This document shows, in pieces, positions 24,853-33,811 of a DNA stretch of 64,000 nt. Numbering within the stretch: position 1 is the stretch's first letter; each line of letters starts with the position of its first letter. The notes under the pieces are model-generated. The model saw nothing but the letters and a program-made list of their open reading frames with translations. It had not been told where the DNA came from and made no database searches. Location of the stretch: contig CACAYM010000001.1 of the NCBI GenBank assembly GCA_902536765.1, forward strand, positions 62,001-126,000. The letters run 5' to 3'. Position numbers and translations under genes: made by a program. Source of the DNA: an uncultured Pelagibacteraceae bacterium (GTDB lineage Bacteria > Pseudomonadota > Alphaproteobacteria > Pelagibacterales > Pelagibacteraceae).

Positions 24853-26720
24853 GCTATGTTCTTAATAGACTTTCTTTTGACGTGAGACAACAAAATATAT
24901 ACTGCTGCAGGAGTTATGCCATCTATCCTCAAAGCCTGACCCATTGTTTTAGGCCTTATTTTTTTGAATTTAGACTTAACTTCATTAGAAAGACCGCTTA
25001 AACTGTCATAATTTACACCCTCAGGAATCTTTAGATTTTCATCTTTTTTAAAGGCTAATATATCTGCTTTCTGCTTAATTAAATAACCCCTATAATGCGC
25101 CTTAATTTCTAATTGTTCGTCTATTTCCTTTGATTTGAAGGGTATTGATGGCCAAATCTCTCTAATTTTGCTCATATTCACATCTTTTTGGCTAAGTATT
25201 TGCTCTGCACTTCTTAAAATACCGTCCTTAGCAATATTTACTCCAAATTTAGCAACTTTTGAAGGTGATATATTCAGATTTATCATTATTTTAGACATTT
25301 TTAACAGATTTCTCGATTTTTCAATAAAAATTCTCTTTCTATCATCTTTAATTAATCCTATATCAATACCCTTCTTTGTAAGTCTTAGGTCCGCATTATC
25401 TGCTCTCAAACTTAATCTGTACTCAGCTCTAGATGTGAACATTCTATAAGGTTCAGCAACGCCCTTAGTAACAAGATCATCAATCATAACACCTATGTAA
25501 GCCTCTGATCTATCTAATATGAATGGCTCAGATTTCTTTACAGATTGAGCAGCGTTGATCCCTGCTATAAGACCTTGCGCAGCTGCCTCCTCGTATCCAG
25601 TTGTTCCATTTATCTGACCAGCTAAAAAAAGATTTTTAATCTTTTTTGTTTCAAGCGTTAAAAAAAGTTCTCTTGGATCTACATAGTCGTACTCGATTGC
25701 ATACCCCGGCCTCAAAATTTTGACATTCTCTAAACCACTGATATTACTACATATTTCGGCTTGCACATCAGCTGGTAGTGATGTTGAAATACCATTTGGA
25801 TAAATTGTATGATCATTTAATCCCTCAGGCTCAAGAAAGATTTGATGCCTTAGTTTATTGGTAAACTTGAAAACTTTGTCCTCTATAGATGGACAGTACC
25901 TCGGACCAACACCTTTTATGTTTCCCGAGTAAATCGCACTCAGTTTAATATTCTCAGATATAATTTTGTGGACCTTTTCATTTGTGTAAGTCATCCTACA
26001 TGAAACTTGAGGATTAATATTTTTTGTTGTCAGAAATGAAAAAAAGTATGGATCAATATCAGCTTGTTGTTCCTCCAAATTTGCGAAATTTATAGTTCTG
26101 CTATCTAGTCTGGGAGGTGTGCCAGTCTTAAGTCTACCAATGGTAAAATTATATTTCTCTAACTGTTCACTTAAACCCGTTGTTGGTTTTTCATTGTATC
26201 TACCTGCTGGAGTCTTTTCGTTGCCAATATGTATAAGACCATTTAAAAATGTCCCAGTTGTAAGTATAAGCTTGTCACAAGAGACTGTCTTACCGGACAG
26301 AGTAATGAAACCATTTACGGCATTTTTATTGAAAATAAAGCTTATTACAGGATCCGCAAAAGTGCTTAAATTACAGTAGTTTGCAAGTTTTGACTGCATA
26401 AATTTTTTGTATAATGATCTATCACTTTGAGTTCTAGGTCCCCTAACAGCAGGTCCCCTACTTCTATTCAAAAGTCTAAATTGTATACCTGATTTATCTG
26501 CTACCTCGCCCATAAGGCCATCCAAGGAATCAATTTCTCTGACTAGATGACCTTTGCCTAATCCTCCGATTGCAGGATTACATGACATTTCACCTATAGT
26601 CTCCAATTTATGCGTGAATAAAGCCGTATTTACACCTAGTCTAGCCGATGCAGCAGCTGCTTCACAACCTGCATGTCCACCTCCAATTACTACTACATCG
26701 AAAAAAAAATCATTTCTCAT
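24849..26720 (-). CDS. mnmG: tRNA uridine-5-carboxymethylaminomethyl modification enzyme MnmG
   Basis: MnmG (GidA), with MnmE, adds cmnm5 to the wobble uridine of certain tRNAs using FAD. The 623-aa protein opens with the FAD-binding motif VVVIGGGHAGCEAAAA (about 9-24). CNPAIGGLGKGHLVREIDSLDG (about 47-68), RGPAVRGPRTQSDR and YCPSIEDKVFKF (about 274-285) are all family hallmarks. A C-terminal helical domain mediates binding to MnmE and tRNA. It lies 24 nt downstream of mnmE, in the usual order. Confidence 0.98.
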   Translation of the reverse strand: MRNDFFFDVVVIGGGHAGCEAAAASARLGVNTALFTHKLETIGEMSCNPAIGGLGKGHLVREIDSLDGLMGEVADKSGIQFRLLNRSRGPAVRGPRTQSDRSLYKKFMQSKLANYCNLSTFADPVISFIFNKNAVNGFITLSGKTVSCDKLILTTGTFLNGLIHIGNEKTPAGRYNEKPTTGLSEQLEKYNFTIGRLKTGTPPRLDSRTINFANLEEQQADIDPYFFSFLTTKNINPQVSCRMTYTNEKVHKIISENIKLSAIYSGNIKGVGPRYCPSIEDKVFKFTNKLRHQIFLEPEGLNDHTIYPNGISTSLPADVQAEICSNISGLENVKILRPGYAIEYDYVDPRELFLTLETKKIKNLFLAGQINGTTGYEEAAAQGLIAGINAAQSVKKSEPFILDRSEAYIGVMIDDLVTKGVAEPYRMFTSRAEYRLSLRADNADLRLTKKGIDIGLIKDDRKRIFIEKSRNLLKMSKIMINLNISPSKVAKFGVNIAKDGILRSAEQILSQKDVNMSKIREIWPSIPFKSKEIDEQLEIKAHYRGYLIKQKADILAFKKDENLKIPEGVNYDSLSGLSNEVKSKFKKIRPKTMGQALRIDGITPAAVYILLSHVKRKSIKNIA

Positions 26721-26744
26721 ATTAAAAATATAGTTTTTTTTTTA

Positions 26745-28073
26745 TTATTTGCCAATACAGAAGTCTTTGAAAATACTACCAAGTATTTCCTCTACATCTA
26801 CTTTTCCAACTAACATACCAAGGTGTCTAGTAGCTAATCTAAGATCTTCAGCTGCTTTATCAAAATCATTTTCGTCTTTTTTTTTTGAAAATTCGTCAAG
26901 ATGAAAAATACATTGTAACAGATGCTGCCTATGTCTTTCTCTAGTTATTATAGTGTCCCCTACACTGACAAATTTATTTTTTAAATTTTTTTTAATTTTT
27001 GATATTAATTGATCGATATTAGTCTCATTTTTAATAGAGATTGAAATAGGGTTATAACTTTCCAAATTTTTCGTATTTTTTTCGCCAAGATCTGATTTAT
27101 TTATAACAAATATTGATTTTTTCAGGTCTAGATCTTCCAAAAAGTAAGTAAAATCAACACTTTTTGGCTCAAATAATAAAATATTTAAATCTGCATCTTC
27201 TGCTTTTTTTAAAGCTAATTTAATCCCTCTTTTCTCTATTTCATCCTCGGATTTTCTTATTCCTGCGGTATCAGACATTATTACTGGAAACCCATCTATA
27301 TTTAAATGAACTTCAATTATATCTCTAGTTGTTCCAGCAAACTCGGAAACAATAGCTACTTCTCTATTTGAAAAATAATTTAGTAAACTAGATTTACCTG
27401 CATTTGTAGGTCCAAGAATTGCAATTTTAAAACCTTCTCTAATTCTTTCTCCAACTTTGCTATCATTTAAGCTTTTATTTATTTGAGATTTTACTATTTC
27501 AATATCTTTGTTTATATTTTTTAAAACACCATCAGGCAAATCCTCTTCGGGAAAGTCTATTTTTGCCTCTAAATAAGATAATGTTTTTAACAAAATTTCA
27601 CGCCATAAATTAAATTTATCAGAACTCTTACCGCTCATTATTTTTAAAGCTTGTTTCCTCTGTATTTCTGTTTCAGATGCTATCAAGTCTCCTATGCTTT
27701 CGGCCTTCAACAAATTTATTTTTTCATTTTGGAATGCTCTTTTGGTAAATTCACCAGGTTCAGCCAATCTACAGTTTTTTATTTTGGAAAGGCCATCTAA
27801 AATAGATTGGACTACAGCTTTGCTTCCATGAACATGAATTTCTACCATATTTTCCCCGGTGTAACTATTAGGTGATGGAAACCAAATAACTATTCCTTCA
27901 TCTATAAGTTCATTTGTTCCTGGGCTATAAATTTTTTTTAATGTTGCTATCCTAGGTTTTGGTAATTTACCTTTTATAATGGATAATACAACATTCTCAG
28001 CATCATATCCTGATATTCTTATAACAGCTACACCAGCCAAACCAGGTCCAGATGATAAAGCATATATAGTCAT
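26745..28073 (-). CDS. mnmE: tRNA modification GTPase MnmE (TrmE)
   Basis: The 442-aa protein starts with the tetrahydrofolate-binding domain (IYALSSGPGLAGVAVIRISG, about 3-22). It then has a helical domain with the G domain inserted: GPTNAGKSSLLNYFS (about 222-236), GTTRDIIEVH, DTAGIRKSEDEIE and NKSD. The extreme C-terminus FCIGK carries the catalytic Cys of the CIGK motif. It heads the operon mnmE-mnmG-rsmG-parA-parB and is divergent from a sulfotransferase gene across 48 bp. Confidence 0.98.
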   Translation of the reverse strand: MTIYALSSGPGLAGVAVIRISGYDAENVVLSIIKGKLPKPRIATLKKIYSPGTNELIDEGIVIWFPSPNSYTGENMVEIHVHGSKAVVQSILDGLSKIKNCRLAEPGEFTKRAFQNEKINLLKAESIGDLIASETEIQRKQALKIMSGKSSDKFNLWREILLKTLSYLEAKIDFPEEDLPDGVLKNINKDIEIVKSQINKSLNDSKVGERIREGFKIAILGPTNAGKSSLLNYFSNREVAIVSEFAGTTRDIIEVHLNIDGFPVIMSDTAGIRKSEDEIEKRGIKLALKKAEDADLNILLFEPKSVDFTYFLEDLDLKKSIFVINKSDLGEKNTKNLESYNPISISIKNETNIDQLISKIKKNLKNKFVSVGDTIITRERHRQHLLQCIFHLDEFSKKKDENDFDKAAEDLRLATRHLGMLVGKVDVEEILGSIFKDFCIGK

Positions 28074-28121
28074 CTTAATATTATAACTTGAATTTATTTA
28101 ATAGATATCGATAAATATGAA

Positions 28122-28964
28122 ATGATTATTTGGTTAGCATCATATCCTAAAAGCGGAAATACATGGGTGAGGATGTTTCTGAAAAGCTATTTTCAGAAAA
28201 ATGAAGATGAATTTACATTAGACAGTTCAAAGCTAGATAGTTTTAATACGAAACATTTTCCAAATCAGGATTTATTAGAACATTTTAATGTAAATTATTT
28301 TGAATTTGAAGAAATTGCCAAAAATTGGGAAAATATGCAAGATTACATAAATCTTAATAACAAGACAAATTATATTAAAACACATAATTCAATGTGCACC
28401 GTAGGACCTTACAAATTTACGACTCCTAAGAATACTAAAGGAGTAATATATTTAGTAAGAGACCCAAGAGATATATTGGTTTCTTACGCAAACCACTTAG
28501 GTTTAAATCATGAACAAACCTTTAATATTTTGTCTTCACCTATAACCTTTGAAAATATTTCTACGGTATTTTCAAAAGGAAAAAATTATAAAAATTCTAT
28601 TATGGGGACTTGGTCTGATCACTTTAATTCATGGAAAACTTTTAAATTTTGTAATACGTTAAGAATCAAGTATGAAGACATGATTTCAGACTCTTCTGGC
28701 ACATTTTTAAAAATTTTGAAATATTTGAACGAAATTGATGATATAGAAATAAATACTCAAAAATTAAATAAAGCTGTTGAACAGACTCAGTTTAAAAAGT
28801 TACAAGATATAGAAAAGAAATACGGATTTTCTGAAAAAGGCAAGGGAAAGTTGTTTTTTAGAGAAGGTAAAATTGGGGTTTGGAAAAATAATGTCGATAG
28901 CGAAATTATAAAAAAAATTGAAACTATTTTTAAAAATGAAATGAGTGAATTAGGCTACCTATAA
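28122..28964 (+). CDS. PAPS-dependent sulfotransferase-like protein (copy 1)
   Basis: The 280-aa protein opens with the 5'-phosphosulfate loop ASYPKSGNTWVR (about 5-16). It carries the 3'-phosphate motif YLVRDPRDILVSYANHLG (about 109-126), followed by a late GKGKLFFREGKIGVWKNN segment. KTHNSM supplies the catalytic-His region. Sulfotransferases of this class move sulfate from PAPS to an alcohol or amine; the acceptor is unknown. A clear paralogue lies at 48937-49788. With the convergent glycosyltransferase it interrupts the mnmE-rho neighbourhood, suggesting accessory surface-modification genes. Confidence 0.88.
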   Translation: MIIWLASYPKSGNTWVRMFLKSYFQKNEDEFTLDSSKLDSFNTKHFPNQDLLEHFNVNYFEFEEIAKNWENMQDYINLNNKTNYIKTHNSMCTVGPYKFTTPKNTKGVIYLVRDPRDILVSYANHLGLNHEQTFNILSSPITFENISTVFSKGKNYKNSIMGTWSDHFNSWKTFKFCNTLRIKYEDMISDSSGTFLKILKYLNEIDDIEINTQKLNKAVEQTQFKKLQDIEKKYGFSEKGKGKLFFREGKIGVWKNNVDSEIIKKIETIFKNEMSELGYL

Positions 28965-28970
28965 ATACTA

Positions 28971-29765
28971 CTAATTAGATTTCCACCAAAAACCAAAATT
29001 TTTTAGAAAATCTTTTTTGTTATTTTCATCCGAAAAGAAATTTACAGCTTTTTCATTGATTTTTTTACTTATTTTTACGTTTTTTGGTAACTCTAAATTA
29101 CTGTAAGTATAGTGAACATCATATAAAGTTCTAAAAGCCAAAGTGTGCCTCTCAGAGAACCTTATAGGACATTGATGCCTTAATAAATTGTTGAAAAAAA
29201 TTCTATCACACCACTGAGAAGTTTCTTGGGGAATTAAGTGCCAAATATTCATAACTTTAAAAAAAGCTTGTGGGATTAAATAGCATGAAGTATCTACAAA
29301 TTTTTTTTGAAGACAATCAGTGTCCTCAATATAGGACATTTTTGTTTCATCCATTGTATAAAAGGATCTATAGCTGCAACCTATATAGTCTTTATTTTCA
29401 ATCAATTCAAACAAAGATCTTATGTGGCCTTCCAGGAACCAATTATCACTATCTAAATACATTATAAAATCATAATTCGATGATATTGCAAAGTCTGTTC
29501 CAATACTTCTTGGAGTGTTGCCATTATTATTATAGTTTTTTTTAAGTTCAATTTTTTTGCATTTTAATCTGTTAAGATTTTTATTTTTGTCGAAACCGTC
29601 AACTATAATTATATGGTCACAAATGAAATTAGGCACAAATTTATACTGTTTAGAAAGTTCATTCTCCTGAGAAATAACGGATTCGTTTGCTCTTTTAATA
29701 ATGACAAAATCCTCATTATTGTATGGAGTAATAACTGCTATTTTTTTAATTTTTTCTGATCCCAA
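28971..29765 (-). CDS. Family 2 (GT-A) glycosyltransferase
   Basis: The 264-aa protein begins IAVITPYNNEDFVIIKRANESVISQ in two short matches, as GT2 enzymes do. It has IIIVDGFD, an NNNGNTPRSIGTDFAISSN segment (about 83-101) and the metal-binding motif FIMYLDSDNWF (about 104-114). Later, SQWCDRIFFNNLL probably contributes to the acceptor site. Donor and acceptor sugars cannot be told. It begins 1 nt after the rho stop, so it is likely read through from rho. It ends 6 nt from the convergent sulfotransferase. Confidence 0.85.
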   Translation of the reverse strand: MGSEKIKKIAVITPYNNEDFVIIKRANESVISQENELSKQYKFVPNFICDHIIIVDGFDKNKNLNRLKCKKIELKKNYNNNGNTPRSIGTDFAISSNYDFIMYLDSDNWFLEGHIRSLFELIENKDYIGCSYRSFYTMDETKMSYIEDTDCLQKKFVDTSCYLIPQAFFKVMNIWHLIPQETSQWCDRIFFNNLLRHQCPIRFSERHTLAFRTLYDVHYTYSNLELPKNVKISKKINEKAVNFFSDENNKKDFLKNFGFWWKSN

Positions 29766-29766
29766 A

Positions 29767-31038
29767 TCAAGATGGTTTGTTCATTGAGTTAAAAAATTCT
29801 GAATTATTTTTTGTATTTTTTAATTTTGAATTAATAAATTCTATTGCATCCATTGAACCCATAGGAGCAATTATTCTTCTTAAAACATTCATTTTTTGAA
29901 GGTCTGCTTTTTCAAATATTAATTCTTCACGTCTGGTGCCAGATTTTGTAATATCGATAGCTGGAAAAATTCTTTTCTCTGAAATCTTTCTGTCTAATAT
30001 AGTTTCGCTATTGCCGGTTCCTTTAAATTCCTCAAAAATTACTTCGTCCATCCTACTACCAGTATCAATTAATGCAGTAGCGATTATCGTTAATGATCCA
30101 CCTTCTTCTATGTTTCTTGCTGCACCAAAAAATCTTTTGGGTCTCTGAAGAGCGTTTGCATCAACTCCTCCTGTTAAAACTTTTCCAGAACTTGGTACAA
30201 CAGCGTTGTATGCTCTACCTAGCCTAGTAATTGAGTCTAATAATATAACAACGTCTTTTTTATGCTCTGTTAATCTCTTAGCTTTTTCAATAACCATTTC
30301 AGCTACTGCTACGTGTCTTTGCGCTGGTTCATCAAAAGTCGAACTAATTACTTCCCCTTTAACTGTTCTTTGCATATCAGTCACCTCCTCAGGTCTTTCA
30401 TCAATCAATAAAACCATCAGATAACATTCTGGGTGATTTGCAGTAATTGAATTGGCAATACTTTGTAAAATCATTGTTTTACCAGCTTTTGGAGGTGATA
30501 TTATTAAAGATCTTTGACCTTTTCCTATAGGGCTTACAAGGTCAATTAATCTTGGAGTTAAGTCTGGTTTTTTTTCAATTTTTGTGCTTTCAACTTCCAT
30601 TATTAATTGTTTGTTTGGATATAGCGGAGTCAAGTTGTCAAATGCTATTTTGTGACGAGACTTATCAGCATCCTCTAAGTTGATTTTGTTTACCTGAAGT
30701 AAAGCAAAGTATCTTTCTCCATCCTTTGGAGCTCTAACTGGTCCTTCAACTGTATCACCTGTTCTCAATCCAAATCTTCTTATTTGACTAGGACTTATAT
30801 ATATATCATCAGGTCCTGGTAAATAGTTAGACTCCATCGCTCTTAGAAAACCAAAACCATCTTGTAACATTTGCAATACACCGCCACCTGTTATTTCCTC
30901 CCCTTTTTCAGCTAATTTTTTTAAAATCGAGAAAAGAATTTCTTGTTTCCTCAAAGTGCTAGCATTTTCAATTCCTAATTCTTCTGCTTGGGTAATTAAA
31001 TTTTCTGATGACTTTGTTTTGAGTTCTTGAATATTCAT
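29767..31038 (-). CDS. rho: Transcription termination factor Rho
   Basis: Rho is a hexameric RNA helicase that ends transcription of untranslated RNA. The 423-aa protein has the N-terminal helical domain and the cold-shock-like RNA-binding domain with [15 protein letters not shown] (about 57-71). The P-loop is [11 protein letters not shown] (about 182-192), followed by [13 protein letters not shown] (about 213-225), [10 protein letters not shown] and [21 protein letters not shown] in the Q/R-loop region. The length is typical. It is followed immediately by the glycosyltransferase gene and preceded by a 62-bp gap to hemJ. Confidence 0.98.
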   Translation of the reverse strand: MNIQELKTKSSENLITQAEELGIENASTLRKQEILFSILKKLAEKGEEITGGGVLQMLQDGFGFLRAMESNYLPGPDDIYISPSQIRRFGLRTGDTVEGPVRAPKDGERYFALLQVNKINLEDADKSRHKIAFDNLTPLYPNKQLIMEVESTKIEKKPDLTPRLIDLVSPIGKGQRSLIISPPKAGKTMILQSIANSITANHPECYLMVLLIDERPEEVTDMQRTVKGEVISSTFDEPAQRHVAVAEMVIEKAKRLTEHKKDVVILLDSITRLGRAYNAVVPSSGKVLTGGVDANALQRPKRFFGAARNIEEGGSLTIIATALIDTGSRMDEVIFEEFKGTGNSETILDRKISEKRIFPAIDITKSGTRREELIFEKADLQKMNVLRRIIAPMGSMDAIEFINSKLKNTKNNSEFFNSMNKPS

Positions 31039-31100
31039 AATTGTGGGAGTTTGTTAGTTAGATGGATTTAATATATATATTTTTTTATATTTTTCAATAC

Positions 31101-31535
31101 TTATAAAGGCTTAAAAACAACAACAAATATGATTAAAATTAATAATATGGTCGGAATTTCATTAAATATTCTAAAAAATTTTGATGAATGTGTATTCATA
31201 TTCGATTTAAATTTGCTTAAACATCTTCCTAAAAAGAAATGATAAGCTGTTAAGATTACCACAAAAGAAAGCTTTAAAATAAGCCATTTACTGTAAAGTT
31301 GATCTAATCCAATGCTACCAATTAATGCTAAGCCAAAAAACCATGAAAGTATCATCGCAGGCATCATAATGTAATTATAAAGTTTAAACTCCATGATTTT
31401 AAAAATCTCACTTACATTTTTTTCACTACTTTTTTCAGAATGGTATACAAAAATTCTTGGAAGATATAGCAAACCCGCCATCCAAGAAATAACAGCTATC
31501 AAATGCAAGGCTTTTAGAGCTAAATATAGGTTCAT
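31101..31535 (-). CDS. hemJ: Protoporphyrinogen IX oxidase HemJ
   Basis: HemJ oxidises protoporphyrinogen IX to protoporphyrin IX, the step before ferrochelatase. The 144-aa protein has four hydrophobic helices. It shows the conserved LKALHLIAVISWMAGLLYLPRIFVYH pattern (about 7-32, split here by the His and Trp), which includes the haem-ligand His. AYHFFLGRCLSKF (about 97-109) is also typical. Its start overlaps hemH by 4 nt, and hemE-hemH-hemJ form a haem operon reading away from the origin. Confidence 0.93.
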   Translation of the reverse strand: MNLYLALKALHLIAVISWMAGLLYLPRIFVYHSEKSSEKNVSEIFKIMEFKLYNYIMMPAMILSWFFGLALIGSIGLDQLYSKWLILKLSFVVILTAYHFFLGRCLSKFKSNMNTHSSKFFRIFNEIPTILLILIIFVVVFKPL

Positions 31536-32530
31536 TTTTTTAAGATGTATCTTTCAACTAATGTACTAATAAGCTTTATATGATCATCGTTGTCATTTAA
31601 GCAAGGCACAACATCAAAATTTGTTCCGCCATGGCTTAAAAAGCTTTCTTTGCCTTGAATAGCTATTTCCTCAAGCGTCTCCACACAGTCAGATGAAAAG
31701 CCAGGACAAATGATTAAGATATTTTTTTTTCCATTGCTAGGAAGCTTTTCAAGAGTTTTGTCTGTATAAGGTTGCAACCATTCTTGTGGACCAAATCTGG
31801 ATTGAAATGTGGTTTCAATTGGTATTTTAGAAAATTTCTCTTTAATAAGTCTTGTGGTTTTTTGGCAGTAGCAATGATATGGATCACCTTTTTCGAAATA
31901 TTTCTTTGGGATACCATGATATGAAGCTATTATAAGATCTGGCTTCCAATTTATATCAGATATTTTTTTTTCAATGCTTTTAACCAAAGCATCAATGTAT
32001 AAAGGTTCAGATTCATAATGTGGGATAATTTGTAGACTTGGTTGCCATCTTGCTTTCATCAAATATCTGTAAACTTCATCACAAACTGTTGCTGTAGTTG
32101 CTGCTGCGTATTGAGGATATAAAGGTAAAACTATTAGGTTTTCACAGCCTTTTTTTTGCATTTCTTTCATTACACTTCTAATGCTTGGATTCCCATACCG
32201 CATGGCGTAATCGATTATGATGTTTGTGGAAGATATTTTATTTTTTAACTTTAAAGTTTGATTTTGGGTGTAATATCTTAAAGGAGACATATTTTCTTTT
32301 TTCATCCATATTTCTTTATAAGCTTTGGCTGTTTTTGATGGTCTTAAAGTTAAAATGAAAAAATTAAGTATTAATTGCCAGATTAACGGGTTAACTTCTA
32401 TTACTCTTCTATCTGATAAGAACTCTTTTAAATATTTCCGGATATCAAACCAACTAGTAGAATCTGGTGTCCCAAGGTTAACTAATAGTATTCCGGTTTT
32501 ACCAAAATTAATTTTAGGATGCTCTTTCAT
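31532..32530 (-). CDS. hemH: Ferrochelatase
   Basis: HemH inserts Fe2+ into protoporphyrin IX. The 332-aa protein has GILLVNLGTPDSTSWFDIRKYLKEF at the start in two short matches, then LPLYPQYAAATTATVCDEV (about 135-153). IASYHGIPKKYFEKGDPYHCYC holds the catalytic His (about 200). WLQPYTDKTLE and ICPGFSSDCVETLEEI (about 275-290) complete the pattern. The 5' end overlaps the hemE 3' end by 17 nt, and the 3' end overlaps hemJ. Confidence 0.97.
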   Translation of the reverse strand: MKEHPKINFGKTGILLVNLGTPDSTSWFDIRKYLKEFLSDRRVIEVNPLIWQLILNFFILTLRPSKTAKAYKEIWMKKENMSPLRYYTQNQTLKLKNKISSTNIIIDYAMRYGNPSIRSVMKEMQKKGCENLIVLPLYPQYAAATTATVCDEVYRYLMKARWQPSLQIIPHYESEPLYIDALVKSIEKKISDINWKPDLIIASYHGIPKKYFEKGDPYHCYCQKTTRLIKEKFSKIPIETTFQSRFGPQEWLQPYTDKTLEKLPSNGKKNILIICPGFSSDCVETLEEIAIQGKESFLSHGGTNFDVVPCLNDNDDHIKLISTLVERYILKK

Positions 32531-33527
32531 TAAATTTTCTCACAAGTTTTACTAAGTATTCTATCATAATTGGATCCGTTTGAGGAAGAACACCATGACC
32601 CAAATTAAAAATATATGGATGATTTTCAAACGTTCGTAGGTAGTAATTAGTAATTTTCTCTAATCTTTTTTTATTAGTCAATAAAACTCTGGGATCCATC
32701 CCTCCCTGTATTGGTATGTTAATGTGTTTAATAATATTCTTAGGATTAGTTTGATAATCAATATTAATTACACTTGGTTTTATTATGTCAGTATAATCCT
32801 TGTAATTATTAATATTCCTAGGAAAACATACAGATGGAGTCTTAAGATTTTTAATCTCTTTCACTAGTTTTCTTGTAGGATTGTAAATATAATCTTCAAG
32901 ATTTTTTTCATTCACTAAACCTGCCCAACTATCAAATATTTGTATAATATCTGCACCATATTTGATTTGATTTTGGATATGTAATTTTAAGTATTTATTT
33001 ATATATTTAAGTAAATCAATAATTAATGGTTTATCACTTAGTGCCTTTTTTAGTTTTCTTTTTGGGGAAGTCCTATTTAGAATGTATAATAATATTGTCC
33101 AAGGTCCGCCAATAAAGCCTATTAGGTCTTTTTTATCCATTAATTTACTTTTTTTAACTAAACTTATTGATTTATAAACTGGATAAAGTTTTCTTTTAAA
33201 GTCATTCGCCTCATAATTCATTATGTTCTCAAAATTTAAAGATCCTAGTTGTGGGCCAAAATTTTTTCTAAACTTAACCGATTGACCTAAACCATAAGGA
33301 ACCATTAAAATATCTGAAAATATTATTGCTGCGTCGAAATCATATCTCTTAATTGGTTGAAGTGTAATTTCTTTGGCTTTCTTTTGATTTAAACAAAGTT
33401 TGATAAAGTCTGGGTTTTCTTTCCTTATCTCTCTAAACTCAGGTAAATATCTTCCAGCTTGTCTCATTAACCATATCGGTTTAATTGAAACGTCTTTCTT
33501 TATGATAACTTTCTTAATTGGAGTCAT
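32514..33527 (-). CDS. hemE: Uroporphyrinogen decarboxylase
   Basis: HemE decarboxylates uroporphyrinogen III to coproporphyrinogen III. The 337-aa protein carries KPIWLMRQAGRYLPEFREIR (about 16-35), containing the RQAGR signature, and IIFSDILMVPYGLG (about 68-81). GFIGGPWTILLYI (about 136-148) and FNLGHGVLPQTDP (about 312-324) are also family motifs. In Caulobacter and Rickettsia hemE borders the replication origin. Here it faces ppsR across 284 AT-rich bases with DnaA-box-like motifs. Confidence 0.98.
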   Translation of the reverse strand: MTPIKKVIIKKDVSIKPIWLMRQAGRYLPEFREIRKENPDFIKLCLNQKKAKEITLQPIKRYDFDAAIIFSDILMVPYGLGQSVKFRKNFGPQLGSLNFENIMNYEANDFKRKLYPVYKSISLVKKSKLMDKKDLIGFIGGPWTILLYILNRTSPKRKLKKALSDKPLIIDLLKYINKYLKLHIQNQIKYGADIIQIFDSWAGLVNEKNLEDYIYNPTRKLVKEIKNLKTPSVCFPRNINNYKDYTDIIKPSVINIDYQTNPKNIIKHINIPIQGGMDPRVLLTNKKRLEKITNYYLRTFENHPYIFNLGHGVLPQTDPIMIEYLVKLVRKFNERAS

Positions 33528-33811
33528 ATAAATAATATATATAGATCTAATTTAATATTATTAGGGTCTGTTAATATTGGTAATAAGTTTTTATCAACAT
33601 TTTTTAAATATTTTTTCAACAAGTTAATTTATATATTTCTGCCTTTTTAAAACTAAAAAATTATTATTATTTATTTAATTGTATATTGTTAATATTAATT
33701 ATACATGTGGCTAAAAATGTTGATTAAATGGGTTTTTTTAACTCTATAGACTTAAATATTCAATTTCTTGCAAAATAAGTTTATTATCAACTCTTATTAA
33801 ACAAATTATAC
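33528..33811. other. Candidate chromosomal replication origin (oriC)
   Basis: This gap between hemE and ppsR corresponds to the origin position of Caulobacter and Rickettsia. It is extremely AT-rich, with an A/T-only core around 33654-33680. DnaA-box-like 9-mers are TTATCAACA (33591-33599, +), TTTTCAACA (33613-33621, +), TAATCAACA (33718-33726, -) and TTATCAACT (33784-33792, +). TTAATATT occurs three times (33552, 33571, 33689). Genes on both sides mostly read outward, and parS with parAB lies 9-11 kb away. Chance matches are possible in such AT-rich DNA, so gene context carries most weight. Confidence 0.72.

Noticed and set aside
31714-31917. Minus-strand ORF inside hemH in another frame
   Set aside because: Shadow frame of ferrochelatase, with no start signal or recognisable domain.
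33528-33811. CtrA sites (TTAA-N7-TTAA) in the candidate origin
   Set aside because: Several TTAA words occur but none that I found has the 7-nt spacing; such words are expected by chance in this AT-rich DNA.
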